From positions 62,001 to 126,000 of the forward strand of contig JAOTOM010005141.1 in NCBI GenBank assembly GCA_034440615.1: DNA of 64,000 bases, written 5' to 3'. This stretch comes from Ashinkailepas kermadecensis (lineage: Eukaryota; Arthropoda; Thecostraca; Neolepadidae). Below the pieces are notes generated by a model. The model saw only the letters and a program-made list of their open reading frames with translations, did no database searches and was not told the origin of the DNA. Both the position numbers and the translations under genes were made by a program. Of the stretch, positions 43,820 through 56,299 are shown piece after piece; position 1 is the stretch's first letter, and each line of letters opens with the position of its first letter.

Positions 43820-44760
43820 ACGCTGCGCCGACACACAACCGGCTCTGCTGTCAGTCGAGGCGCTTCGTTCCCGACAGAAGTGGGACTGCTGCCGTCCTGG
43901 GAAGTGTCCTCTCCCACGGGGGAATCTTTTGTCCCCAGTGGTGCGCATTGTCCCCGAGGTTCCCGTCGCCCTTGTGCATGGTTTTATTGCAACATGGAAC
44001 CCAAGCATAACACATTTTGTACTGCTGATGCGGATGAACAAGTGGTGGAGTGAAAGGTGCTGGGTTTACGTGAATACCACAAAGTGTGGGGTGAGGTGAA
44101 TATCATATTTGGTGTCTGCTGAGTATGCCATGTATATAGGTCTGCTGTGAACACCCTGACTAAACCTGCTGTTTTAGTGATCACTGGGAGCGTGACAGGT
44201 TTCGCACAGGGCTACTTATCAGTGTGGGGAATGTATGTGCTGTGCATATCTTCCCCACTGCTTTTTCACTCGAATCTACCCCATATTGTGCATGGAAATG
44301 TTCCCCACGCATGTGGCAAGTGTCAATGCTTGTTTGGCTGTGCCCTGTGTATGCATAAATTGGTCAGTGCATAAGACAATTAAATGGTGGCGAAGCAAAC
44401 GGGTTATAGTTACTATGGTTATGCTCCGAAATATGTGAATATTATATTTTTAATCGAAGCTTGTGTTTTTGTGCTGCCTGTTCCAGTGTGGCATATCGCT
44501 TACTTTGGTCGCCTGTGCAATATCGTGCAGGCTGTTGGCCCCGTACCGATTGTACTTCAGATGTGTTCCTGGATGCTGTGCGAACTATGTACCTGCTGGT
44601 TACGGGGTATCACAGCCTGAGCTATGCAGCTATTTGTGGGGCCTCCACTGTGGCCGTGGGGACACGTGCACCCCTGCACTCGCTCCAAGTCGGCCCGGAT
44701 GTTGGTGCTGCCCCTTACAGAGGTTCCCCATTATTCTGACTGGTCGCGAGCTAGATGCCT
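43820..44760. other. 3' flank of the BLZF1-like gene; one Cys-rich open frame
   Basis: A plus-strand frame at about 44478-44750 is unusually Cys-rich (VPGCCANYVPAGYGV ... HCGRGDTC ... GCWCC). It has an acceptor-like ctgcctgttccag before it but no clear donor or stop context. Not assigned. Confidence 0.25.
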
Positions 44761-44763
44761 CCA

Positions 44764-44923
44764 GGGGACGAGTGGTCTAGGGGTAAGATGCTCGTCTCAC
44801 AATCGAAAGGTTGTGGGTTCGATTCTCACCTGTCGCTACTCTTCGCCCGCGACCAATCGGCGTGAGAGATTGGCGACGCTACATGACTCAACGGTCGACG
44901 TGTCGTAAAACCAATAACCAACC
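44764..44923 (+). mobile_element. Val-headed SINE, 160 bp, with 15-bp target-site duplication
   Basis: Flanked on both sides by agctagatgcctcca (44749-44763 and 44924-44938). It contains both Pol III boxes, the central CGACCAATCGGCGTGAGAG motif and the gtcgtaaaaccaataaccaa tail without a poly-A. This copy defines the element's exact ends. Confidence 0.95.
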
Positions 44924-45054
44924 AGCTAGATGCCTCCACCACCTCGCCCATCTCCCGACGACATGACTGTACCTCAACAGACCGCCTGGCGGGCTCTCAG
45001 GTGCACCTCATCAAACAGATCATTAGGGAAGATGCAGCCGTTCATAAACCGAAC

Positions 45055-45628
45055 CACCACAGCGTCCTTCACTGTCTGATCTGCACCGTCCCCACCACAG
45101 CGTCCTACACTATATGATATTCACCGCCCCCACCACAGCGTCCTACACTATATGATCTTCACCGTCCCCACCACAGATTCCTACGCTGTCCGATCTTCAC
45201 CGTCCTCACCACAGCGTCCTACACTGACTGGTCTTCACCGTCCCCACCACAGCGTCCTACACTGTCTGATCTGCACCGTCCCCACCACAGCGTCCTACAC
45301 TATATGATCCTCACCGCCCCCACCACAGCGTCCTACACTATATGATCTTCACCGTCCCCACCACAACGTCCTACGCTGTCCGATCTTCACCGTCCCCACC
45401 ACAGCGTCCTACACTGTCTGGTCTTCACCGTCCCCGCCACAGCGTCCTACACTGACTGGTCTTCACCGTCCCCACCACAGAGTTCTACACTGACTGATCT
45501 TCACGGTCCCCACCACAGCGTCCTACACTGACTGGTCTTCACCGTCCCCACCACAGCGTCCTACATTATATGATCTTCACCATCCATATCACAGCGATCT
45601 ACACTGACCGATCTCCACAGTCCCCACC
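45055..45628. repeat. 38-bp minisatellite, about 15 copies; continues at 46297-46430
   Basis: The unit is ccgtccccaccacagcgtcc tacactgtctgatcttca (38 bp) with variants (tatatgatc, actggtc). The array resumes after the element at 45629-46296. Confidence 0.93.
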
Positions 45629-46296
45629 ACCACTGGCGGATCTAGCCCACCAGTTTGGGGGGGAGCAACGTTGGGTTTTCGGCGACAGCCCCCCTCCCCC
45701 AGTGGCGTACCTAGGAATTGCATCAGGGGAGCGGTCGAACGGATTTGGAGGGTGCCCATTCTCCCACTATTTTTGGTTAAAAGCACCGGATTTCGACCAC
45801 TATTTGGCAAAGGGGCCCATTTTATAAAATAATAATTAATGACAACATATTTTCCTGTGTAGGGGCCATAGCTTACCTGCACCGTTTCTAAGTTACCGGA
45901 TTTTTGTTCTTGTTTACCAAAACGTTCACGTTCACCGTCTTGTACCACGTCAACGTTCGTGCACGTGTACAATTGTGCATACTGGTGGATCCGATTTTAT
46001 CAACTCTTGCTGTAAGCAGAACTTGAGCAGCATTGAACCCTCGATGTGTATCAGAATCTACTATGCTACCATATTGGCCTCGAAACAATTATTAAAAATA
46101 CCTTTAAAATTGGAGATTCTTTCATTCAGACGCTATTTTTTAACCTCGGTAATGGTAACTGCATTTTCATTTAATTTACTTCTGTTGGTTTCGGGGGGGC
46201 AAAAGACACTATGCCCCCCCCCCCCCCCCCCCTTTTTAAGCGTTTTGGGTGGGGCCATGGCCGGAATGGCCCCTCCCTGGATCCGCTAGTGCCCAC
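45629..46296. mobile_element. TIR-bounded insertion inside the 38-bp array
   Basis: The left end cactggcggatctag and the reverse complement of the right end (cactagcggatccag) match at 13 of 15 positions. The array sequence is interrupted exactly here. An inner start-like motif ccagtggcgtacctaggaat at 45710 suggests a second nested element end. No transposase ORF. Confidence 0.6.
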
Positions 46297-46499
46297 CACA
46301 CCGTCATAAGCTATACGATCTGCACCGTCCCCACCACAGCATCCTACACTATATGATCTTCACCGCCCCCATCACAGCGTCCTACACTGTCTGATCTTCA
46401 CCGTCCCCACCGCAGCGTCCTTCAGACTGTCATTCTTTCTCTGCGCGCTTGCTGCTGAGAAGTTCCGTCAGAGGAGCGCATCTCACCGCAAATTCGGCT

Positions 46500-46680
46500 G
46501 CAGGCTGACTGTGGCCTGCTGTGGTGGCCCCAGCGGTGCCGGAGGTCGGCTGTGGTGGTCCCAGCAGGGCTGGAGGGCTGCTGTGGTGGCCCCAGCGGTG
46601 CCGGAGGTCGGCCGTGGGCTGCTGTGGCGGCCCCAGCGATGCTGGAGGCCGGCTCTGGCCAGAACGGCGAACGGTCGCAT
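46500..46680. repeat. ~34-bp minisatellite (ctgtggtggccccagcggtg)
   Basis: About five imperfect copies of gctgtggtggccccagcggt gccggaggtcg. Confidence 0.8.
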
Positions 46681-47044
46681 TGGCCGAGGCACTGGTCTGC
46701 AGTGCCGGAGGTGACCAATCGCACGTGCACTGGCCGTCCGCGCCGGAGACTGGAGGTGAAGTTGGTGACGAGAGATGGAATCGGAAACGGAGACGAGCCT
46801 GAGACAGGGAATGGAGCAATCGGCCAAAGTAGGGACTGGCAGCTGGATGTGGAACAGGAGGCGAGAGATCGGTCTGTTGCTGTGCTGATGACGGAATTGA
46901 GATCTGGTGACAGTAGACGGAACCGGGGGCAGGAGAGAACATCAGTTGACTCAGGCCCCTCGTGAGCGTTAGCGACTTACAGACAAGTGCTTTCAACGGC
47001 TGTGATCTCCAGGACGTGTGTCGCTGTCATCTACGGTTGACACT

Positions 47045-47415
47045 GCAGGCTGATGTCGGTGACAGACATCCCAGGCCGGTGTGGGCGACATCCTGAGCCG
47101 ATGTGGGCGACATCCCAGGCCGGTGTGGGCGACATCCTGAGCCGGTGTGGGCGACATCCTGAGCCAGTGTGGGCGACATCCTGAGCCAGCGTGGGCGACA
47201 TCCCAGGCCGGTGTGGGCGACATCCTGAGCCAGTGTGGGCGACATCCTGAGCCAGCGTGGGCGACATCCCAGGCCGGTGTGGGCGACATCCCAGGCCGGT
47301 GTGGGCGACATCCCAGGCCGGTATGGGCGACATCCCAGGCCGGTGTGGGCGACATCCTGAGCCGGTGTGGGCGACATCCTGAGCCGGTGTGGGCGACATC
47401 CTGAGCCGGTGTGAT
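47045..47415. repeat. 22-bp minisatellite, about 16 copies
   Basis: The unit is gccggtgtgggcgacatcct ga, with cctgagc/cccaggc variants alternating in blocks. Confidence 0.95.
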
Positions 47416-47974
47416 TGACAACCCGAATCTTTCGAATTTATATTGGATGTATAGTCCATAACGGGGCGCGGCAGCTCCTGTGGACATAGGTGCAATTATG
47501 TGAGTATATACTTTGGGTTTTTCCAGGTGTGCAATGCAAGGGTCTTCGTGGTGTCTTTCGCTGTTAGTAAATACATGATTTCTGATACATTATTTTTGCA
47601 CTATTCTTTGTTTATGTCATATTAACCGATGATATATCGAAACAGGATGCGAACTATTGACGTCTATCAGCAGAATTTTACGGTACACGACGTCACGCAA
47701 GTACCTCTGAGGCCGGCCAGACTATCCGTGCTGCATATTACTCTCCATTAATAGTAAACATGGCGATATAACTGTTCCAAGCCAGAACTATCAAGCCAAC
47801 TTTGGCTTGTTTAAGGCTACAGCTTGATGATGAGTCGCTAAGTATTTTGACGTGTCATGCTCGGTATTTCTTGTGTAGCTCACAGTTCTGTTTCCCTGTG
47901 TAGTTCAAGTTCCCTCGTATTTCGTCGCTGCGCTGATGTGCTAATGAACAGAGTACTGATGAACTGATAAGCAG

Positions 47975-48134
47975 GGGGACGAGTGGTCTGGAGGTTAGAT
48001 GCTCGTCTCACAATCGAAAGATTGTGGGTTCGAATCTCACCTGTCGCTACTCTTCGCCCGCGACCAATCGGCGTGAGAGATTGCCGACGCTATATGACTC
48101 AACGGTCGACGTGTCGTAAAACCAATAACCAACC
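47975..48134 (+). mobile_element. Val-headed SINE with 13-bp target-site duplication (one mismatch)
   Basis: Flanked by aactgataagcag (47962-47974) and aactaataagcag (48135-48147). It is 160 bp, the same length as the 44764 copy. Confidence 0.93.
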
Positions 48135-49527
48135 AACTAATAAGCAGAGTGCTCGTGTACTAATAAGCAGTACCGGTGTACTGGTGAACAGAGACCACCG
48201 ATATGATAATGGGCAGGAACTATTGACATGATGGTGGGCAGAAACTGCTAATATGATGATGGGCAGGAACAACTAATGTACCAATGAATAGATACTTAGC
48301 GTGGATGATCTAGGTTAGAAACTTAGCATGGACTAGGGGCAGGATTCAGCATATCAGGATCAGATTTGGCGCCACACCAGATTAATCTTAAACTTGTCCA
48401 CGATATTCTACATCGCCACGCTAGACGAACCCTAGTCCCCTTTTTCGTCACGCGGTAGCGTTTGACATCCAGAGGTCACCAAAGGTAAAGTTGCTACATA
48501 TTGCGCCACCTGTAACTGCCTAATTGGCCTAGAAACACGGGATCAAAGCAGACATACTCCCCACAGGCTACACTTTCGCTGCAATCCGAAGTTTGACCTC
48601 TCAAAGTTACAGGTCCCGCAAGGGCACCAGCTTCCGCTATTGACGCATTAGACCATCACGCTGTATCCATAGATATGTAGATGTATCTATGGATATATCC
48701 CTAGTCCCGCAAAGGCGCCAGCTTCGACTGGTGACGTGCTTGGTGGTCACGCGGACCCTACCTGTCTATCCTTCCCCTCCCCATTCCATTGTCCGTTCAT
48801 TGTCAATGCCCCCGTTGTGTTCTTCATTCAGCCCTGCAATATCAGCCCTTCCCATGTCACGAGCAGGTGGGCCAGCTTCCCCTGGTCCACCCGTCCGCTC
48901 AGTTTTATCTGGTAGTCGCGCCCCCTCGGCCCGTCGTCCGGGGTTGACGAAGACCTGGAGGCTGAGGTCCCCCACCGCACGGTGCTAGTTGTGATGGGGG
49001 AGCAACGCGCCTCTTTGGTCCCGATATCCCGGAGGGGCGGGCGGGCCCGTAGGGCCCCATACGGGTCAAGTGGCTTGTCGCCTCGGGTCGAAGCTCTGGG
49101 CTTCGGCCTGGTGCTCGCCGGCCCGGCCAGCCGGAGTCAAGGGGTGGGCGGCGCTGTAGTGCGGTCAGGGTGGTGAGTCTCTCCCGGCCGTGCGAAGGCG
49201 CCACCTGCCCCGTATAGCTCCTCGGGCTCCTGACGTCCTTCCGTTCGCGGGAAACAGGCGTCCCCCAGTAAGATCCCTATGAGGTGGAGCGCTACGAAGA
49301 GCCGAAATAATACAAAAACGACACATGGCATCCACAGCACAACAATACTCCGAGTCCCTCTCGTGGAGATCAGACAAATAGCTTCTCTGCCCCACGTATT
49401 CTTATCTTTCGAGGAAAAACAAGGTATCTCACCTCGTTATCACCCTTTCAGAGGCGAGATGGGTGTGACTGATTTGGCAAAATTGTACGTTGCGATAAAT
49501 TGAAGGATGGTGCCTTGGAGGTAGAAT

Positions 49528-50169
49528 TTGTACGGACAGGAGAGGCGGAGAGCGCATGAAAAAAAATTGGTTTTAGACAGTGTCAAGAAAAATCAGGGTA
49601 GAGTTGACGAGACAATTCCAATCACCATAGAACCTCACAAGACAAAAAATACTTCTGGATGCTTAGTGAACTGTTTTGGCGTGAGGGAACTGCCGGAGGA
49701 AGAGATTGTGGACGGTTTGTTGGAGTTTGGGGTGACTGAGGAAAAATATGAATGTAGGAGACTCTCAGAAATGATTACAACAAACAACGTGATATTAACA
49801 TTCAACACCACATATATTCCCCCACCCACCCCCGAAATACACTTAGGCTACTTCCGTGTAAAAGTCCGTGTCTTCCTCCCCAATCCCAAAAGATGCGTTA
49901 GGTGCCAAAAGTTCGGGCATACCAACCAATACTGTCAGAATCGCCTTGTATATGCCAGGTGCGCCTCCCATGAACATGCCAGCGAAAACTACACCTCTGA
50001 GATCCCGTTTTGTTCGAACTTTGGCGCAGGGCAGGACCCTCACACTTCTTACCACCGAACTTGCCCGACTTACACCAAAGAGAAGGAAATCAATTATATC
50101 AATCACGCCCAAAAAGTGACGTTTCTGGAGGCAGGAGGTCACTATGAACAAACTCATCCCGAAATATAA
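49528..50169 (+). pseudogene. LINE ORF1 (gag-like, zinc knuckle) remnant
   Basis: 213 codons. A canonical CCHC knuckle CVRCQKFGHTNQYC (CX2CX4HX4C) is kept. The following knuckles are damaged, with expected Cys replaced (YARCASHEHASENY and FCSNFGAG). It is followed by the RTCPTYTKEKEINYINHA motif typical of Jockey/I-clade ORF1, then a stop at 50169. ORF1 binds element RNA in active relatives; this copy is probably inactive. Confidence 0.75.
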
Positions 50170-51234
50170 TTCGTGTCTCATTTTAAAAGCAGCATGTCTT
50201 CACAGCATACACAGACCGACAGAACCTCTGAACTGGTCGTCCAATTGACAGCTCTTCTTCGCTCCTTTGGGGTGCCTCCTGCGTCGCAAATCAGGTAAGG
50301 CCAGCCAAGCCAATGCTACACGGATGCGACCGAAGTCCCACTCTCCACGAGTGACGCCGTTCGCCCAGTAAAGGCCCCCTCTCGATCAACGTCCGAGGGT
50401 GGGCCGTGAACGCTGGCCCAAAGTTCAAAGAGGCATCCTCTGTCCTTTCCACCCAATCTCAGCACCACCTCATCTAACTCGAAATCCCCCACCTCTCACT
50501 TCTCATCCGCCCTTCCACCTCCCCTCGCCTCCCATACGCCCCACCACCAAATCCAAACCCAGCCTCTCCACATCCTTCCTACATGAACCTCCCCTTCCCT
50601 CAGTCCTGTTCACCGAAACCCACCCCACCTCCAACCACTCTACACTCACATACGCCTCCAACCCCACATCCTCACACTCCACAGCACCGTCCAATGTACC
50701 CAAATACGTACCATCCACATCCATGCATCCCTCCCACCTCCAACACGACCGCATACCAACACATCTTGCCAACCCCCAACATCCAAGTCCATCGCCCGCT
50801 CTCTCCCCCCGGCCTCCATCAGACACCTCGTGGTGGCCGCACCCACGACCCGACCATCTGGAGTCGTGGTACATCCTGGAGCCCCGGACTTGGGAGCCGG
50901 GGGACGCACAACCCGTGTTTCCGTCCACTCGAGTCCGGAACCCGACATCAAGTCGCGACCCCTCCGCCTTCACCATCAGTTTCGACCGTGATGTGGCCGC
51001 CTGAGACCCTTCCCCCCACGTCAAGCTGGTCACCCTCCGATTTGTCCCTCAGCCTCGAATCGCATGACGAAGCGGGCACTGCCGGGGCCGATGTCGCCAG
51101 CCGAGTTTGGCAGTCCGCGGTCACGGCCACGGAACGAAGCACCTCAGGATGTGAAGTCGGGAACTGGGGATATCTAACTCGTCCCCGTCTCCCCTGTTTT
51201 TAGCTCACAACTCTTACCTTTATATTTCTGACTT

Positions 51235-53640
51235 ATGAATTGTATTCTTCAATGGAACTGCAGAGGTTCAAGAACCAGCCCGCACGATCTCCAAACCATT
51301 TTACACTCGCGAGTACCATTAGCAGTTTGTCTCCAAGAGACTAAGCTTTCTCCTAGTGCACATTTTCACTCAGTGTTCCGTACGGATGTTATTCCTCGCA
51401 CGGTAGCCCATTGGCGGTGTGCTTACTGCTGTACACAACTCTGTCCCATTCAAACATATAACCCTCTCTTCAAATATTCAGGGTGTCGCTGCTTGTATGA
51501 TAATAAATCACCAAGCCGTTACCATATGCAACATATACTAACCGCCGAGCGAGATGTTTCAACTTTCTGAGCTGTCCCAGGTAGTGGGACAGCTCACGCC
51601 CCCGGTGATGGTGTGCAGGGATTTTGACGCCCATCATTCTCTTTGGGGCCTACCATGACCACTAGCCGTGGACGTGCAACTGAGGGTTTTATACGAGATT
51701 TCTCCCTCCGCGTCCTTCACGCATTTTACATTGCCAGCTGGCCAGTGTAAAATGTAATGGATCTTACCGAGCTGCAGTCCAGAATCACACCTCTTTTAGA
51801 ATGGTCCGTGGACGGTGATCAGCATAACAATTACAATTGCCCTGTTTGGTCTCGTTTCATTAACCGCTTTGTTGTAAGCCGACGACCTTCCATGTGGATA
51901 TTAAACCGAGCCGATTGGGATTATTCCAAGCAAATATTGAGAGTAGATTGCGTAACCACTCCGATGAATCTGTTGTCACCGCAGAGACATTCACAACGGC
52001 AACTGTGCAGAGTGCCCAGCGGCATAACCTCCGAGCACTAGGAACATCACTTCGAGTACCGGTCCCTTGGTGGTGGGAAAAGTGCCGACAGGTTTTGCGT
52101 GCCAGGAAAAGGGCGCTTCGTACCTAATTGAAATAATTGTACCTCAAATGTAATACCCTTCCGCAAAGCACGGGCATTCGTCAATCGCCAGGCGTACGGT
52201 GAAACTGAGGTAAAGCTGAAATGAAACAAGACTGATGAAAAGCGTGCGTCAATACGTTAAATCGTTTCACATCATTGTCATCTGTATGGTCCCACATTAA
52301 GCGTCTTCCTGGAAGGTATACCCCACTTCCACTCCCCACTTTACACATGCCCGGACAAGACATCATCGACCGGGAAGAAGTAGCCGACAAGATAGGACGA
52401 GCTATGTCAGTACGCTCGAAAAATAGTAACAACGTGTATTTCTTGAGCTACAAGGTTCGGTGCGAGGCACGGCCACTTGATTTTTCCACTACAGACCTCC
52501 TGGAATACATCATCCCACTTTCTATTTCCGAACTGACTGCAGCTATCAGCACTCTGAAGAGCGTGGCAGAGGGGCCGGATACACCGCATAATGATATTAA
52601 ACGTCTGCCAACAACAGCCTTAGACACTACTGAAGGCCCTAAATGACGTGAACAACAGGCACATTTCCATATCCGTGGCGGAAGGCAATCGTAGTGCCTA
52701 TACACAAGCCAAATATAACTGCGATGGTTTTCGATACTGACAGAGCATATGATACTGGATGGCGACATGGTATTCTCATGAAGTTGCACCGCATGGACAT
52801 CAGAGGTTCCATGGGATTTTGCATGACAATTTGTTTAGCTGCCAGAACTTTTCGCCGTGTCAAAGTAGGAGGTTTCCTCTCTGGCACATTCCAACAAGTT
52901 GACGGAGTTCCGCAGGAAAGTGTATTGAGTGTCACGTTGTTTGCCATTGCCATCGACGATGTGGGTTCCTCATTGCCAACTTCCGTAGGGAAAGCACTAT
53001 TCTTAGATGCTTTTGCCGTTTGGTGTTCTTCGCGCACTGTGCACATGGTAGAGAGACAACTCCAGCTGGCTGTCCGGAAAGTGCAGGATTGGTGCGACAA
53101 AACAGGTATCACTATATCCAAATCAAAGATCATCGCTGTTCACTTCTGCCGCAAACGCTCCTGCACCGATTCGGTGGTTACGATGAACGGAGGCCGTATT
53201 CGATTCAAACCAGCTGCAAAGTTTCTAGGTGTGTGGATTGACCCCCGATCAACGTACAACGCCCACATCAACGACCTTCCGCAGTAATGCGTAGAGACTG
53301 CACGTGTTGTTATTGTTTCCAGTACTGTTCAGTACTGTTTCCAGATGTTTGTATGAAGCAGATAGATATGTCTTATTTGTTATGTACCGATATCTTGTGC
53401 GTTCTAAAATTGACTGTTTTATTTATGACGGAGCATGTGCCACAACGAAGCGTCGTCTTGGTGTGATCCACAATGCAGGTCTTCGCATCGCTACTGGAGC
53501 CTTTCGTACTTCCCCAGCTGACAGTATAATGGCAGAGGCAGAAGAGTTGCTTCTTGCGCTGCGCCGTAAGTTATTGGCGGCTAGATATGCATGCAATGTC
53601 GACCAAAATCGCAAACATTCAGCCTATCGCTTGTGTTGGA
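51235..53640 (+). pseudogene. LINE ORF2 remnant: endonuclease and reverse transcriptase
   Basis: The endonuclease start MNCILQWNCRGSRTSPHDLQ with CLQETKL is followed, in another frame, by RDFDAHHSLWG (normally GDFNAHH). RT segments include DRAYDTGWRHGILMKLHRMD, GVPQESVLS and LFLDAFAVW, where the catalytic FADD is changed to FLDA. A conserved KFLGVWID block and the thumb-like IHNAGLRIATGAFRTSP follow. Several frame breaks and the lost catalytic Asp pair show it is dead. Confidence 0.8.
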
Positions 53641-54380
53641 ATGTGGCTTGTGCCGGTTGTTGCACGGCACACAGTGTGCACGGGTAGGAGTTGTGCCGGG
53701 TGTTGTGCGGCACACAATATGGGGTCTGACTTGTGCCGGTTGTTGCGCGGCACATAGTATGGGGTCTGACTTGTGCCGGTTGTTGCGCGGCACACAGTAT
53801 GGGGTCGGGCTTGTGCCGGTTGTTGCGCGGCACACAGTATGGGGTCGGGCTTGTGCCGGTTGTTGCGCGGCACACAGTATGGGGTCTGACTTGTGCCGGT
53901 TGTTGCGCGGCACACAGTATGGGGTCGGGCTTGTGCCGGTTGTTGCGCGGCACACAGTATGGGGTCGGGCTTGTGCCGGTTGTTGCGCGGCACACAGTAT
54001 GGGGTCGGGCTTGTGCCGGTTGTTGCGCGGCACACAGTATGGGGTCTGATTGTGCCGGTTGTTGCGCGGCACACAGTATGGGGTCGGGCTTGTGCCGGTT
54101 GTTGCGCGGCACACAGTATGGGGTCGACTTGTGCCGGTTGTTGCGCGGCACACAGTATGGGGTCGGGCTTGTGCCGGTTGTTGCGCGGCACACAGTATGG
54201 GGTCGGGTTGTGCCGGTTGTTGCGCGGCACAGTATGGGGTCGGGCTTGTGCCGGTTGTTGCGCGGCACGTTGGGTGGGCTTGTGCCGGTTGTTGCGCGGC
54301 ACACAGTATGGGGTCGGGCTTGTGCCGGTTGTTGCGCGGCACACAGTATGGGGTCGGGCTTGTGCCGGTTGTTGCGCGGC
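53635..54380. repeat. 40-bp minisatellite, about 18 copies
   Basis: The unit is cttgtgccggttgttgcgcg gcacacagtatggggtcggg (40 bp). Indels of a few bases shift the frame in several copies. It cuts off the LINE at its left edge. Confidence 0.97.
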
Positions 54381-54474
54381 GCACACCCGCCGTTCGGAGC
54401 AGGTCAGGCTCCCCCGCGGCTCTCCTCTCGGCGGGCGAGTGATCAAACAGGCGACTCGCGGCACCCTTCAGTAA

Positions 54475-54672
54475 ATGGACACTGATGCGCCGGCCGCCGC
54501 GCCGCCCATTAGTCGTCTGTTTGCCTACAATTTGTTGGACCGTGCGCCGTCGCCTTCGTCGCTGCCGTCGACGTCGGGAGCGGCGGCGACGGCGGCGGCG
54601 GCGGCGCCCATCGACCCGGCCGGCTATCCTCCTGGGAACTGGCGCACCTGGGCGGCGCATCGACCGCGTTGA
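54475..54672 (+). CDS. Unidentified 65-codon ORF, possible first exon
   Basis: Begins MDTDAPAAAPPISRLFAYNL and continues into a Ser/Ala-rich stretch with a GCG/GGC run, ending GNWRTWAAHRPR and TGA. Composition resembles the N-terminus of a regulatory protein, and CpG density is high. No GT donor is obvious before the stop, and the opposite strand is also open. I do not recognise it; it may be spurious. Confidence 0.25.
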   Translation: MDTDAPAAAPPISRLFAYNLLDRAPSPSSLPSTSGAAATAAAAAPIDPAGYPPGNWRTWAAHRPR

Positions 54673-54699
54673 GCGCCATCTTTATAACGCCGGCCGAAG

Positions 54700-55770
54700 C
54701 CATTATCTTCCCGTCTGCGTCTCGCGCGCCGGCTCAAGGTGTCGCTGACCAGAGCTGGAGCTGGAGGCGGCCTGGCGAGGTGGGCGCGGAGCCCCTTTGG
54801 CGGCGGGGTTGTTGGAATAGCTCACGCAGTAGTGTGTCTTAGAAGCGTCCATTCGTCTCCCAGCTTCCCAAATAATTGGATTCGAGCCGCAGACGGCCAA
54901 CGGTCATGTGCACGCGGATGCTGCTCAGTTCTGCTTCCTGTGTCTGTTGTAGCACGCTTGCTTTCTCGCCGGTCGAGAGATCGGTGGATATCGGAAATAT
55001 GGCTGTTTGAAAAGCATCATCAATGTCATATTTGTTATGTTCTTAACCAGGGGCGGGTCCAGGATTTTAATTACACTTTTGATCTGGAGGGGTGCCATTT
55101 CTCCTGAGTTAGCGCCTTTTCTATTCTGAGTCGCACCAACGGCTGACAAATAAAGCTCGTTGAGCGGGGAGGGAGGGGTGCATTCTAGCGTGCTGGAAGG
55201 GCGCCACATCTCTATTGGCGGGGGCACATGTCTTCCAGATGCTTGAAGCTTGAATGCTTGAAACCTAAAGCAAACTTTCCGTTCCAATTTCTGACCGCTC
55301 AACCGCAATAACTAGAGGAGAGCCGATTTCGCCAGCGGGGGAAGGGTTTGAGAAATTATTCCATGCGCGGATATGCACGACATAGACATGAACATAGTCG
55401 GTAAATAGGTTTTACCGGTATTTAGAGACAGCCATCCGAGAAAACGTGACGTCGAATGTGCTATTATGACAGCCTGGTTTGATGCAGCCGTGGGTTGTGC
55501 AGTGGAATAATGAGACGAAATGTTGTGGCTAGTGCAGTGGGATAAGGAGACGAAATGCAATAGCCGTGGTTTGTGCAGCGCGACGAGGAGGCGAAATACA
55601 ATAATAGCACAACGCGGAATAAAGCACCAAATAGAGTCATGTCCCTGTAAATCATCTTCTTGAAATTTCGTCCCCTTATCCCACTACATCATACACGGCT
55701 ATTGCACTTCGTCTCCTTATCCCACTGCACTAACCATGGCTGCGTCAAACCAGGCTGGCGTAATAACACA
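54700..55770. other. No gene seen
   Basis: Contains a ggggcgggtccaggatttta element-like end at 55049 and repeated gtgcagtgggataaggagac motifs at 55480-55740. Confidence 0.4.
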
Positions 55771-55774
55771 CCAT

Positions 55775-56295
55775 GTATGTTCAGCTTGCGACACCCTGCT
55801 ATTTCCCCTCGAATGTCCAGTTTGCGACACCCGGCTATTTCCCCTCGTATGTCCAGTTTGCGACACCTTGCTATTTTACCTCGTATGTTCAGCTTGTGAC
55901 ACCCTGCTATTTCCCCTCGAATGTCCAGTTTGCGACACCTTACTATTTCACCTCGTATGTCCAGTATGCGGCAACTTGTTATTTCACCTGGCATGTCCAG
56001 TTTGCGATACCTTGCTATTTCACCTCGTATGCCCAGTTTGTGACATCTTGCTATTTCCCCTCGCATGTCCAGTTTGCGACACCTTACTACGTCACCTCCC
56101 ATGTTCAGTTTGCGACACCTTGCCATTTCCCCTCGTATGTCCAGTTTCCACCACCTTGCTATTTCACCTCGTATGTCCAGTTTACAACACCTTGCTACTT
56201 CACCTCGTATGTCCAGTTTGCGACACCTTGCTACTTCACCTCGTATGTCCAGTTTGCGACACCTTGCTACTTCACCTCGTATGTCCAGTTACAGG
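55775..56295. repeat. 36-bp minisatellite, about 14 copies
   Basis: The unit is cgtatgtccagtttgcgaca ccttgctatttcacct (36 bp). Open frames on both strands are artefacts. Confidence 0.95.
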
Positions 56296-56299
56296 GGCT

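Larger units (their letters stand above)
48700..53640 (+). mobile_element. Jockey/I-type LINE, decayed, 3' truncated
   Basis: Order from 5' to 3': GC-rich leader (48.8-49.2 kb), ORF1 with zinc knuckle (49528-50169), Pro-rich region (50.4-51.0 kb), endonuclease start (51235), reverse transcriptase pieces (52.7-53.3 kb) and the RT thumb (53.4-53.6 kb). The order is canonical for a non-LTR retrotransposon. Frameshifts and stops separate the domains. The element ends abruptly where the 40-bp minisatellite begins. No RNase H and no 3' tail were seen. Confidence 0.85.

Noticed and set aside
46552..46965. Plus-strand ORF of 137 codons
   Set aside because: The first half is a minisatellite, and the second half has no recognisable motif or splice context.
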